Source of the DNA: Amanita rubescens
Lineage: Eukaryota; Basidiomycota; Agaricomycetes; Agaricales; Amanitaceae
Direction: 5' to 3'
DNA length: 64,000 bases
NCBI GenBank assembly: GCA_015039365.1
Contig: WION01000100.1
Coordinates: 62,001-126,000 of the forward strand
Of this stretch, positions 34,797-46,800 are shown in pieces (the first letter of the stretch is position 1; each line of letters starts with the position of its first letter). The notes beneath the pieces were generated by a model. That model ran no database searches and was not told the DNA's origin. It saw nothing but the letters and a program-made list of their open reading frames with translations. The position numbers were made by a program, and so were the translations under genes.

Positions 34797-36288
34797 TTTT
34801 TTTTTTTTTTTTTTAATTATGAAGGTGATTTCATTTGAGCAAGAAGTAGACTACTACAAGTGGGCATTGTGACACAAGTCACATAGTGGGGTAATGCGCG
34901 TTTACGCGCATGTTAATGTGTTTAGTGGTATTTTTCTAGATAGAAAAGAGGGAAACGAATAGAGAAAAGAGAGCTATGGTACATCGAGAGGAAGATCAGT
35001 AAACGAAAATATAGTAGGATTTTCTTTGATGATTTTAGTAAGTGATACGTCATTTTTCGGATCGTTAGTCCATTCGCGTAAAGAAGGAAAAGAAAAGTGA
35101 TACCTGCATCGTGTTAGGATGTGCTCGCGTGATTGGTAAGTCCCAGGTTGGCACGTTGGGCAGTCTGTCGATTTGTCCGGGAACATTCGTTGGTTGTGTT
35201 CTCCTGTTGGTGCGTGGTTGGTCATCGCATACGTGATTCTCGTCATCCTCTCTCTATCGTCATCTGCCATTTCAAAGAAGAATCTCTTTCTCTTTGTCGA
35301 AGAGCCTAGCATGGGTAGGAAGCGCTTTCGATTATACTTGACAGCGAGCCATTGTCGGCCTCTGTAAGCTTGGGAACTGGCTCTGATTCTCCAAAGGTTG
35401 TTCATGCGGCGCCTTTGCTCGTCGGTGAAGTGTTGTTTCAATATTAGGGGTCCCTTCGTGGCTGGGGGTGCGCGGGAAGCGAGTGAGTCCGCCTTCTCAT
35501 TGCCTTCAATGCCTGAATGCGATGGGCAGTGTGCGAAGTGAAGGGACTGAATGGTGTTGTCCACAAAGAGGTCCAAGAGCAGGAGATTTATTCTGACGGA
35601 CTCCATCTGATTGGTGTGTGCGTCCATGTTCAGGGCACCTTGAATGACGCTTTTGTTGTCAATAATGAACCAAAGGTTGGGTCTGATTCGCTCTTTGTTT
35701 GCAGCCGCCCACGCAACCGCCATCCCTAGAGCCACTATTTCTGCATCGTAAGAGGAACCTGCCGGGCAATCGGCTGTGTCCGCAATGTCAAATAATCCAT
35801 GGTCAGACAGGACGAAGGCAGCTCGTCCTCGCCTTTTGTCTTTCCAGTAACCGCCATCAGTGTAGATGACAGTGGCATCCTCATCGCTCTCCACCTCTCT
35901 GAGCCACGTTCGATACTCTCTCATCCACCCGCCAAACTCATCGCTGTTTTTCTTTGGAGCGTCCATCTTTGTGTGTTCGATGTTTTCTCCATACACATCT
36001 TCGACCCTGTGTCCCGGTCTGTTGGCGGGGTGATAGGTGTCGAATTGTTCTTTAATTTGTCCTCTAAAGGCTCTGAGCCTAGTGTTAGGGTTGTCGCTCG
36101 GGAGATGACGTGGGCGTCTTTTGGGCCTTATCCTCCTGGACGAGGGTTTAACCAGATCCGATGACCAGGCGATTTTAAGCAGGTGGTTGTTCGGGAGCGT
36201 GTGAATCCTGGCGGCGTAACCATAAATGCATAGATTGCACCATACATCCAGGGGGGGGATGTGGGCGATCATTTCTAGCGCGCCTGAT
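34797..36288 (-). mobile_element. 5'-truncated LINE (non-LTR retrotransposon) insertion
   Basis: A run of 18 T at 34797-34814 is the poly(A) tail on the minus strand. The body encodes the C-terminal end of the element ORF2, and the insertion ends at 36288, where the 14-bp duplication follows. Truncation at the 5' end with a target duplication is the expected product of target-primed reverse transcription. Confidence 0.9.
34974..36288 (-). pseudogene. LINE ORF2 C-terminus: RNase H plus C-terminal Cys/His motif
   Basis: Open from the truncation point (SGALEMIAHIPPLDVW) for about 437 residues. The RNase H domain has ATVIYTDGGYW, SSYDAEIVALGMAVA, LWFIIDNKSVIQGAL and HCPSHSGIEGNEKADSLA, giving the D-E-D-(H/D) catalytic set. 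Near the end CPTCQPGTYQSREHILTRC is a CCHC-type motif usual for Tad/I-type LINEs. Endonuclease and reverse transcriptase are absent, so the piece cannot move by itself. Confidence 0.9.
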
Positions 36289-36302
36289 CACTTGTTTGGA
36301 TC
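36289..36302. repeat. LINE target-site duplication, 5' side
   Basis: Exact copy of the 14 bp at 34783-34796. Confidence 0.9.
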
Positions 36303-37095
36303 GCTTCTCCCATTTCACGTATCTTACATCCAGAAACTCGGCCATCATGGGACATCCTGACGCGCTGGATAGGGAAGAGATGATCGATTTCGTGCAGCCT
36401 TGGTCGCTGACGTTGACGTGGCCAAGATGGTGATCAACCATTAGTTGTCTGAGCTATGGTTCAAGCTTTCAAGAGTGTGTTGCCTTGGAAAGGCATGGAT
36501 TAGGTCGTCTGCTTCCGCTTGCGCTGTAGCTATGAGGCACCGCAGGTCCGCAATCTCGAGGAGCACAATTGATATGTATTCCCAGATGAGATTGCTGGAC
36601 TCCCATCCGATGATCCTGCTATTGTTCTATCAATGTGTATGAATGATAAGTGCCCCATCACAATCTGTATGCTATCATATTGAAAATGTTAAGTAAGGTG
36701 TACTTAACACTTCAGTTTTCTCCATATGCCTTTGAGTTCCTTAACAAACTTATTCTTAGGTTGTGTTGCAATGTGTTCAAGTTGTTGTTCACTGTGACCA
36801 GGATTGGAAGGCTACATCAAAGAACTGGTCAGTAACTTGGCAGTTGGTGTGCTATGATAGAATACCATGGGCACCAAATCTTGACCCTGCCCATGTACCT
36901 GACGGGCAACCTCTTTGAAATGGTCAAAGGTACTGGGGATCTATACAGAATACAAATCTAGTATGACAATTAAAATGAATGTGCATGCGACCTACTTTGG
37001 GCTCTTGTTCTTCAGGTTGTTGGATCTCAGATAGTTGGTCAAGGGGCTTTGACTAAGCAAAAGAAGTTATTAGATATAAGTGAAGGTCAGCTTGC
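36303..37095. other. Flank and possible 3' exons of the NLR gene
   Basis: From about 36640 the base composition turns AT-rich like the NLR gene. On the minus strand a GT-AG pair (37104-37054) follows the last TPR exon in phase and would replace the VN-stop end by SKPLDQLSEIQTT-stop. Another open stretch (PSTFDHFKEVARQ, about 36945-36900) looks protein-like but could not be joined cleanly. Confidence 0.4.
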
Positions 37096-40000
37096 TTAGT
37101 TTACCATGTTCTCATGTTGGTTATGATCTTGCTGAACTGTCAGAAGAACTTGATTGGAAGGGGCTTGGTTGGTGATACTGGTGACAGTTGCATCCAGATG
37201 GCCTGATTCAGGCTTCACTGTTTTGGCATTTATCACATCCAACTCCAGTTCCTCTGCATCATTCAACCCTTCTTCATTCAACATCTCCATTGGCAGCTTC
37301 TGTGCTTCATCCCACCTTTCTTGCTTCACATATATTAATGCCAAATTGGACATACTAGCAAGAGTAGATGGGTGGTCTGGTCCAAGCTTTGCTTTGAATG
37401 CATTCATCACATCTGTCTCAAGCTTCTCTGCCTCATCCCATCTTCCCTGATCCCTGTAGGTTGATGCCAAATTAGACATGCCAGTGAGAGTGTCTGGGTG
37501 GTCTGATCCAAACTCTGTTTTGAATGCATTCATCACATCCATCTGAAGCTTCTCTGCCTCATCCAACCTTCCCTGGTTCCTGTATGTTGATGCCAGATTG
37601 GCCATGGTGGTGAGAGTGTATGGGTGGTCTGATCCAAACTTTGTTTTAAGTCCATCCATCACATCTATCTCAAGCTTCTCTGCCTCATCCCACCTTCCCT
37701 GAATCTTGTATGTTGATGCCAAATTGGTCATGCTGCTAAGAGTGTCTGAATGGTTTGATCCAAGCTTTGTTTTTCTCACATTCATCACCTCTAGCTGCAG
37801 CTTCTGTGCTTCATCCCACCTTTCCTGGTTGAAGTAAGTTAATGCCAAATCAGACATGCTGAGAAGAGTGTCTGGGTGGTCTGATCCAAGCTTTGTTTTT
37901 CTTGTATTCATCACATTTGTCTCAAGCATCTCTGCCTCACTCAACCTTCCCTGATTCCAGTAAGTTGATGCCAGATTGGCCATAGTGGTGAGAGTGTCTG
38001 GGTGGTCTGATCCAAACTCTGTTTTGAATACATTCATCACATCTGTCTCAAGCTTCTCTGCCTCATCCCACTTTTCCTGATTCCTATATGTTGATGCCAA
38101 AGTGGCCATACTACTGACTGTGTCTGGGTGGTCTGATCCAAACTTTGTTTTGAATTCATTCATCACATCTATCTCAAGCTTTTCTGCCTCATCCCACCTT
38201 CCCTGATTCTTGTATGTTGATGCCAGATTGGACATGGTGGTAAGAGTGTCTAGGTGGTCTGATCCAAGCTTTGTTGTTTTTGCATTCATCACCTCTATCT
38301 GCAGCTTTTGTGCTTCATCCCACCTTTCCTGGTTGAAGTATGTTAATGCCAAGTTGGACATGCTGACAAGAGTATCTGGATGGTCTGATCCAAGCTTTAC
38401 TTTTCTTGCATTCATCACATCCACCTCAAGCTTCTCTGCCTTATCACAGCTTCCCTGATTCCAGTATGTTGATGCCAGATTGGACATGGTGGTGAGAGTG
38501 TCTGGGTGGTCTGACCCAAACTTTGTTATGAACTCATTCAATGCATCTATCTGAAGCTTCTCTGCTTCATCCAACCTTCCCTGATTCCAGTATGTTGATG
38601 CCAAATTGACCATGCTGCTGAGAGTGGAAGGGTGGTCTGATCCAAGCTTTGTTTTGAATGCACTCATCACATCTATCTCAAGCTTTTCTGCCTCATCCCA
38701 CCTTCCCTGACCCCTGTATGTTGATGCCAGACTTGACATGGCAGCAAGAGTGTCTTGGTGGTCTGATCCAAATTTTATTTTTCTTGCATCCATCACATCT
38801 GTCTGAAGCTTCTCTGCCTCATCCCACATTCCCTGATTCCAGTATATTAATGCCAAATTAGCCATGCTGCTGAGACTGGAAGGGTGGTCTGAGCCCAGCT
38901 TTATTTTTCTTGCATTCATCACATCCATCTGAAGTTTTTCTGCCTCATCCCACCTTCCCTGGTTCCTATATGTTGATGCCAAATTGGCTATGCTGGTGAG
39001 TGTATCTGGGTGGTCTAATCCAAGTTCTGTTTTGGATGTGTTCATCACATCTATCTCAAGCTTCTCTGCTTCATCCCACCTTCCCTGATTCTGGTATGTT
39101 GATGCCAAATTGGCCATGCTGCCAAGAGTGGATGGATGATCTGGTCCAAGCTTTGTTTTAAATGCATTTGTCACTTCTATCTGAAGCTTCTCTGCCTCAT
39201 TCCACCTACCCTGATCCCTGTATGTTGATGCCAAATTGACCATGCTGCTGAGAGTGGAAGGGTGGTCTGATCCAAACTTTGTTTTGAACACATCCATCAC
39301 ATCTGTCTGAAGCTTCTCTGCCTCATCCCACTTTCCCTGGTTCTTGTATGTTAATGCCAAATTGGACATGCTGGTGAGAATGGAAGGATGGACTGATTGA
39401 AACTTTGTTTTTCTTGCATTCATCACATCCACCTCAAGCTTCTCTGCCTCATCCCACCTTCCCTTATTCCTGTATGTTGATGCCAAATTGTCCATGCTAC
39501 TGAGAGTGTTTGGGTGGTCAGATCCAAACTTTGTTTTGAATGCATTCATCACATCCATCTCAAGCTTCTCTGCCTCATCCCACCTTCCCTGACTCCTATA
39601 TGTTGATGCCAAATTGGCCATGCTTGTGAGTGTGGAAGGGTGGTTTGATCCAAGCTTTGTGTTGAATGCATTCATCACATCCATCTCAAGCTTCTCTGCC
39701 TTGTCCCACTTTCCCTGATTCCTGTATGTTGATGCCAGATTGGCAATGCTGATGAGAGTGGATGGGTGGTCTGATCCAAGGTTTATTTTGAATCCATCTA
39801 TTACATCCATCTGAAGCTTCTCTGCCTCATCCCACTTCCCTTGATTCCTATATATTGATGCCAAATTGGCCATGCTGGTGAATGTGTCCGTGTGATCTGA
39901 TCCAAGCTTTGTTTTGAATGCATCAATCACACCTATTTGATGCTTCTCTGCCTCATCCCACCTTCCCTGATTTATGTATGTTGATGTCAGATTGGACATG

Positions 40001-41799
40001 CTGGTGAGAGTACCTGGGTGGTCTGATCCAAAGTTTACTTTGAATGCATTCATTACATCAATCTGAAGCTTCTCTGCCTCATCCCACCTTCCCTGATTCC
40101 TGTATGCTGTTGCCAAATTTCCCATGCTAATAAGAGTGTCTGGGTGGTCCAATCCAAGTTTCATTTTTCTTTGATGCACTGCAACATGTAACAATTTTTC
40201 TTGTTCATCCCAGCTCCCAGCACGATCAAATGCAAGTGCAAATCTTGCATATTCATCATCATAGTACTTGTCATTCAACTTTAATTCCAATCCATGCAAA
40301 AAGTTTGACCTGATGTGTGGTGTGAGTGATTGACAGAATTCATAATTATCAGTATTCCAGTCAAGGGCTATTGAACAGGATAAAAGTGCTCTTGCTCTGT
40401 AATATTGATCAGTTACTTGTGTTTTTGGTATGCAGTTCCTACTCCAGGTATTTACTAGTAGGTGCATAGAATACAACTGATTATGACTCCTGATTAAAGA
40501 GAAGGAGAGTAAAACCTGGATGCCATGCAGAAAATGTAATTTGTCCCAATCCCCGTCTTCCCCCAAGAACACAGTTTCATCATCCAGTAAACTCAATGAT
40601 GATGAAACATACACATGATCCTCAATATTTCTTTCCTTGTAATTCTCAGCAGCATTTTTGAATAATTCTTGTGGTATATTAGCATGATCCAGGAAAGCAA
40701 AAATCCTCAAGAGCTTGATGGCACTTTGTGCTCCAACAGATTCCTGTGAACTATTTTTTGCAGCCATATCCTCCATCTTTTTTATGGAAATGTCCCATGT
40801 CCCATATGTAGATGTTCCATAATCTGAGGCACCCTCAAATCCAGGAGTGTCCCTCATTAATTTGTGCTTGTATCTTGTGTACAATGCCAAATAGTCATTA
40901 ATGCTGCAACCACAGGAATGCATATATGCTCCTGCTTGGTCAATGGCAAGGGGTATTCCATCCAATTGTGACACAAACTTCTGTGCCAGATTATAGATAT
41001 CATCATCTGTGTCATCAAGCATGGCTGACTTCAGAAGCAAAGAAATAGCATCCTCATCTTCCATCCCATGAATCTCCATTGAGTTCTTGCTCAATGCAAA
41101 CTTCTTCAACCCAATATTCCTACTTGTTATCATAACATTTCCTCCATTTCCTGGTGGAAGGAAATTCTCAACTACTGAGTAATGTTCATCTGCTCCATCA
41201 TACACCATCAAAAAATTGTGCCTTTGAGAGATCCAATGAAGAGCAGATCTGGCTGAGGGTCTACCATCTGGTGAAGTACAGTAGGTTGAGGATATTTGTG
41301 TGAGCATGAATTCAACACTTTTCTCTGAAGAAGCATTGATCCAGAATATGTCAGAGAACCTTGAAGAGGTTCATTATAATGACAGTTACTTAAATTGCCA
41401 TATTAATATTATAAGATACTCACAAATCAGTATTTTCTTCAATGAATTTAAGGCAAATCTGTGTCTTTCCAATCCCACCTAAACCATGCAATAGGAAAAA
41501 ATTCCTTTGTCCTTGATCTTGGGAGGTAAAATGGTCCTTAAGCTTCTGCAAGTACTTATCTTGACCTGTAAAGAAAGTACTAGAATGTTTAATAGCAGGT
41601 AAAGGAGGTAGATCAATGTCAGAAGGGTCTGAAAGATAGTAGTTCATCTATGTATGAGTCTTCATTATTGACAAAATCCTGGTGTAATAATGCTGAAATG
41701 CAATACCTCTATGAATTGGCCATCCATAACAATGACATTCTGGAATCCAGAAAAGATACCAGTATTCACTGCTACCTGAGGTGGGTCTGCTGACATCAT
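37096..41799 (-). CDS. STAND/NLR-type protein: N-terminal motif, NB-ARC, 23 tetratricopeptide repeats
   Basis: Exons (minus): 41799-41707, 41647-41424, 41359-37096; introns of 59 and 64 nt, phases agree; 4581 nt, 1526 residues. An in-frame stop precedes the ATG. Residues 11-30 (VNTGIFSGFQNVIVMDGQFI) form a short motif like those at the N-termini of agaricomycete NTPases. The NB-ARC domain shows the P-loop HGLGGIGKTQ (about 85-94), FSDIFWINASSEKS, kinase-2 NFLMVYDGADE, kinase-3 GNVMITSRN and GIPLAIDQAGAY. The C-terminus has 23 consecutive 42-residue kinesin-light-chain-type TPRs (consensus TLTSMANLASTYRNQGRWDE, AEKLEMDVMNAFKTKLGSDHP). Such proteins are intracellular sensors that oligomerise upon ligand binding, often in heterokaryon incompatibility or innate immunity. 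No effector domain is seen beyond the short N-terminus. The 3' end may include one more exon. Confidence 0.93.
37290..40155 (-). repeat. 126-bp tandem repeats encoding the TPR array
   Basis: About 23 direct repeats of 126 bp, one TPR each, with high DNA similarity between units. Every fourth unit (about 37345, 37850 and 38355) is of a special type (Y-F-N-Q-E-R-W-D-E-A-Q-K-L-Q or close), revealing a 504-bp higher-order repeat. Confidence 0.93.
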
Positions 41800-42865
41800 G
41801 ATGGTGACCACAGTCTATGAAAAAATCATATATGGAATTGAGAGTTATGCTTGGAATAAGCAAAAATGAGGCTACCTGGGTGTTGTGCAATGAATGATGT
41901 GCTATATGGTGGTCAAGAAGAAAGGAAGTGATGTCACATGTCACATGAAACTTCGTGGTAAAGGGCTCTCGAGTCTCGGCGCAGTCCGGCACATGGTGGA
42001 ACTGATGAACAAACAATCGCATATATCTGACCATTTAGTGCAGGCTACGGCAGCTCCTCCCACCACGGACAATTTGATCACCTGCACAAGCTTATCACCT
42101 CAATGCGTGGTTCACACCTCGCCCCGTCATTGATGTGATTTTGCTTTCCCCATTACTGAGTCACCTGCTGACAGATGAATTTGACGTGGTGAGTTGTTTG
42201 GCCCGCCAACTTTATCTGACTGAACTAAACAGTCACCCCTTCAGTTCCTGCTCTACATGTGCCGACCTTTTTAGAATGCTATGCGCAAGTGGCGGGGCCG
42301 TATCTGTTGACACATCGTCATGATGTCCGTGATATCTGTCAATTCATCATCTGATAGATGATGGATGATCGACAAGATTAACATGAAAACAAGATCTATC
42401 AAATACATCGTCATCAGCTGCATTGGGTTCATTTGACTTTACGAGTAGAATAGAACTGATACAATCTGTACTTGACCAAGGAGCACATGATTTTTAACAC
42501 CTGCACTTTGACAAACAAGGTCGAATACTACGAAAGCTGCGCATCTTGCAACGGCAACTATCGATACCGGCATCTTTTAGCCATCACCATAAGTACCCAA
42601 GCGCCCACTCACCTTGCCCCAAACTCCCCAACGAAACACGATAAACCGCCAAGGGATCCTCATCATCCCTTCTCGTATTCCTGCCTAACGACAAACCTCA
42701 CAAACGTACTCCGAAGCTGCTCCTCCCGAACCAGGGTTGAACCCGTTATTGTTTACCGCATTTCGTCGACATGTCACCGGTCGAGTGTGCTCCCGCAGCT
42801 CCTTGTATCCTGGAGCGAAGAGAAGCGCAGCATATCTGGGAACGACCCATTCGCATATCTGATGA
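41800..42865. other. No supported gene; upstream flank of the NLR
   Basis: The promoter of the NLR gene should lie in the first few hundred bases. No domain was recognised in the short frames. Confidence 0.5.
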
Positions 42866-43165
42866 GGTTACTTTGTTAAACGGTAACACGCTAAGAGTAA
42901 CCTCAGTTACGGATATTCGTACTAGTATTGGGTTCATACCTAAGAGTAACCTACGTGATGTATGTTAGAAAGGGTTTTGTAAGAATTGTAAGGAACGTCT
43001 CACCTCAGTTACGGATATTCGTACTGAGGTGAGAGGGTAGAGAAGTATGCTATTTATATGTTTACCAAGAGGTCCGTAAAGCGTAGAGAGACATGTAACA
43101 AAGGGTAAGCGAATGAATGTATGAAAGAGGTGAAAGAGGTGGAGACGCGCTTTATACCTATAAAG
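42866..43165. repeat. Unclassified repeat-like segment with hairpin
   Basis: A 27-bp stretch containing CCTCAGTTACGGATATTCGT occurs twice (about 42900 and 43003). The second copy lies inside a perfect 12-bp inverted repeat, TCTCACCTCAGT / ACTGAGGTGAGA, with a 13-nt loop (about 42997-43034). It may be the relic of another element into which the gypsy element inserted. Confidence 0.5.
43161..43165. repeat. Gypsy target-site duplication, left
   Basis: TAAAG, identical to 49713-49717. Confidence 0.93.
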
Positions 43166-43471
43166 TGTCACGAGCCTTAGACAGGCTACACAACACAAGA
43201 CTCAATCACTCTATAGCTACTGCCGACCGTGTCAAGCAGCGAGGGCGAATACAAGAACCGTCAAGGTTCAGGGCAAAGATTAAGAGGGTAGGCTCTGAGC
43301 TGTCCAAGGAAAGACTAGCTTGTTGCTTAGGGTATGTACTACAATATACGTTACTTATATACTACTTGGGGCATAGGGTATGAGTCATACTATGTCATAG
43401 GGCGTAGGGTACATGAGTCAGTACATGCACGAAGCATGCGGCGTATCAGGGAGTAAAACAGGGGCTTGACA
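43166..43471 (-). repeat. Gypsy 3' LTR (306 bp)
   Basis: TGTCA...TGACA ends; two substitutions compared with the other LTR. Confidence 0.95.
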
Positions 43472-43825
43472 TAGCCTCTGTTTCAAGGTTCGGATTCCAG
43501 ACGAACTGGAAGGGGATCCAAAAATTCGATGGTATGACAATTGGCACTCACGTTTTTCCTGATGCTCCTTCGTCTTTACCCGTTACCAGACCTGCGTCCA
43601 ATGCCGACGGGAGGTTACTATCGAGTGCTAAGGTTAGGCCTTTCGACTTTCCACATAGGGGTCCGTCTCCAGGGTTCACCGAATACCCTATTGACATCTC
43701 GCGATTCCTCGTTCGAGGCGTCACCCATGATCTTGCCTAGGCGTGTCCTCTCCCGATTCCTCGTTGTTTCTTTCTTTTTCTCTCCCTGTTCGTATTGGAT
43801 CTTGTTGCTACAGGCATCAGTTACT

Positions 43826-46800
43826 TTAAACTGGTGTGGGTCCTTGCGACGAATTCGCTTCTTCGCGTGCGCTCTTCCAGCGTTGCCAGTTCCCTTCGAG
43901 TTTTCGTCGATACTCTTCGTCGAAGGCCTTGTCATCCCACCCATAAAGGCGCGGATGTGGAACATAGAGGGGGAGGAGATGCGGAGGTGTCGGCGTCGGC
44001 GGTCCAGAGGGGGTTGGAGACAGGGACGATGGGGGGAGGAGAGGGAGGGGTTTGTTTTGTCGTAACGCTGAAGGGTTTTTCTTATAGTATTCCTTTATTG
44101 CCTTCTTCGCGTTTTCCATGTGTTCCTCGGGTTCCCAGGTATTCTCTTCTTCGGGTAATCCTTTCCATTTCACTAGGAAACGTTTCCCCTGCCTCGTTTT
44201 CCTTACCCCTTTCACGGCTTCTACTTCGTATTCTTCACGTCCATTAATAATTTCCGGTGGCGGCCGTGGTTCGTTTTCTTGCTGCGCCGGGAATTGCGGT
44301 TCATAGACTGGTTTAAGTTTCGACTCGTGGAAGACGTCGTGTATCCCCCATGTCGGTGGTAATTCCAGTTTATACGCTGATTTCCCTACCTCGGAAATTA
44401 CCTTGAAGGGTCCGTGGAACTTTGCGTCGAGTTTTTTCGATGTCCTTGTTGTTTTAATTTTGGACGCATCTAGATATACTCGGTCTCCTGGTTGATATCG
44501 TCGGGATGGTTTGACGTGTTTATCGTGTTGTCTTTTCATCCTTTCCGCGGCTTGTTCCAAGTTTGCTTTCACCGTTTTCCATGTCTCTTTGAACCTTTCG
44601 ATATATTCTGCAGCCGAGTGGTTTGTCGTTTCCGTTTTACCTTCCGTTCCTTTGAACGGATTTCTTCCCATTGTAATCATGAAAGGGGAGAACCCTGTCG
44701 CCGAATGTCGTCGATCGTTATGGCAGAATTGAGCTATGGGGAGCCAATCTGTCCAATCGTCTTGTTTTTCGTTTACATACATCCGTAGGTATTCTTCCAG
44801 TTCCTGATTTACTCGTTCCGTTTGTCCGTCCGTTTGTGGGTGGTACGCCGTCGAAGGGTTTGCTTCTATTCCTAGTGTTTGGTATAATCCTTTCATAAAT
44901 CCGGATATGAATTGCGTCCCTCGGTCCGATATGACTTTTTTTGGTAGTCCTTGTTCCTTGAATATGTGTTCCCGATAAAGGTTTGCTACTCCTTGCGATG
45001 TTATCGTTGTATTGCATGGAATGAAGTAAGCCTTTTTCGAGAATCGATCGACGATTACCAGGATCATATCTTTTCCTTTTGACGGTACTAACGGTCCGAT
45101 GAGGTCCACGCTGATTACTGCCCATGGTTCCGACGGGATTTCGTTTGGTTGTAATGGCGCCGCCCGTGGTTGTCTATCGGGTTTATTGATCTGGCATTGA
45201 TGACATGCTTTGATGTACGTTTCAATGTCTCGTTTCATGTTTGGCCACCAGAATCCTCTTGTCGTTAATTCCAGTGTTTTTGCGACTCCTGGATGTCCTG
45301 CCGTTTTTACGTCATGGTTTGAGCTGATTACCCTTTCTCGGATTTCTGGTTTTGCTGGTACGTATATTCGTCCTTTCCATTCCCAGCATTGATCGAGGGT
45401 ATCGTATTTGAAATTCGGGTCTTTTTCTTTTATTCCTCTGGTTACTTGTTTATCGAAATATCGACGATGTGTGTTACGAATTTCTTGTCGGATACTTAGC
45501 CATTCGTAACTTTCGTCATCTATTCTGATTTCGATTTTTCCGAATATATCTTCTTTTAGGAGAATGATTCCTTCGTTATCGTTTTCTCCTTTCGGATGTC
45601 CGGCTCTTCTAGATAATATATCGGCTTTAGTATTCGTTTTCCCGGATCGATGTTTTATGACGAAGTTATACTCTTGTAGATCCATGATCCATCGGGCTTG
45701 TCTCCTGTTCAGGTTTTGTGGTTTTCGGAAATATGTAAGATTTTGATGATCTGTCAATACTTCCGTTACCGTTTCTGTTCCTTTTAGGTAGTGAGCCCAA
45801 TCGTAGAATCCTTGCATTACCGCTAGCATTTCTTTGTCATACACTTCGTAATTTCTTTCTGCGTCGTTTAATGCTTTCGATATGAATGCTACGGGTTTCC
45901 AGATTCCGTCGTCGTCGAGTTGAGAAAGTATCGCCGCGATTGCAAAGTCCGATGCGTCTGTTTCCATTCGGAAGGGTCTTCCTGGTTTAGGGATGATGAG
46001 GACCCTTTCGGAGGCGATTTCCCTTTTTAGTCCTTCGAACGCTTCTTGTTGTAATTCCGTCCATAACCATTCAATTTTTCCCGTAAGTTTCGTTAATGCT
46101 TTCGCTATTTTCGCAAAGCCTTTAATGAACCTTCGATAGAAGTTGACAAATCCGAGGAATTGTTGAAGTTCCCTTTTCGTCGTTGGCGTTGGCCATTCGG
46201 CTATCGCTTTCACTTTATTAGGGTCCATTCGTATTCCTTTATTTGAAATGATTAATCCTAGGAATTCGATCTCTTCTTGTTCGAAGTAACATTTCTCCGC
46301 TTTTAAGGAAAGTTGGTGCTGTCGTAATTTTTCGAGGATTCTCTTGACTTGTCCTTGATGTTCTTTCTTGTCTTTTGAGAATACTAGGATATCATCCATA
46401 TAGATTACGACCCATCCTTCGGCGATTTCTTCTCTAAAGATATCATTCATCATCGTTTGGAATGTTGCCGGTGAGTTGGTTAATCCGAAGAACATTACCA
46501 ACGGTTCGAATAGTCCACGATTCGTTCGGAACGCGGCTTTCCATTCGTCTCCTTCTTTGATCCTGATGTTATTGTATCCCCATCTCACGTCCATTTTCGA
46601 GAAGTATTTCGCTTCGGATAACTTGTCGATTAATTCCGAGATTAACGGTAATGGATATCTGTTTTTGATAGTCATTTCATTTAATTTTCGATAATCTTGG
46701 ACTGGTCGTAGTTTTCCGTCTTTCTTTTTTACGAAGAAGAATGGTGATGCCATGGGTGATTTACTTGGTTTGATCCTTCCCGTTTCTAATTGTTCTTTTA

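Noticed and set aside
34797..34814. T-run as transcription terminator
   Set aside because: It is the poly(A) tail of the LINE, next to the target duplication.
36720..36960. Further 3' exons of the NLR (for example EQQLEHIATQPKNKFVKELK)
   Set aside because: Joining them needs a 24-nt intron or frameshift, so they were not added to the model.
38210..38861. Plus-strand open frames within the TPR array
   Set aside because: They are antisense shadows of the 126-bp repeats; the minus strand carries conserved TPR residues.
43534..44306. Plus-strand frames across the end of gypsy pol
   Set aside because: Antisense to the chromodomain and Pro-rich tail.
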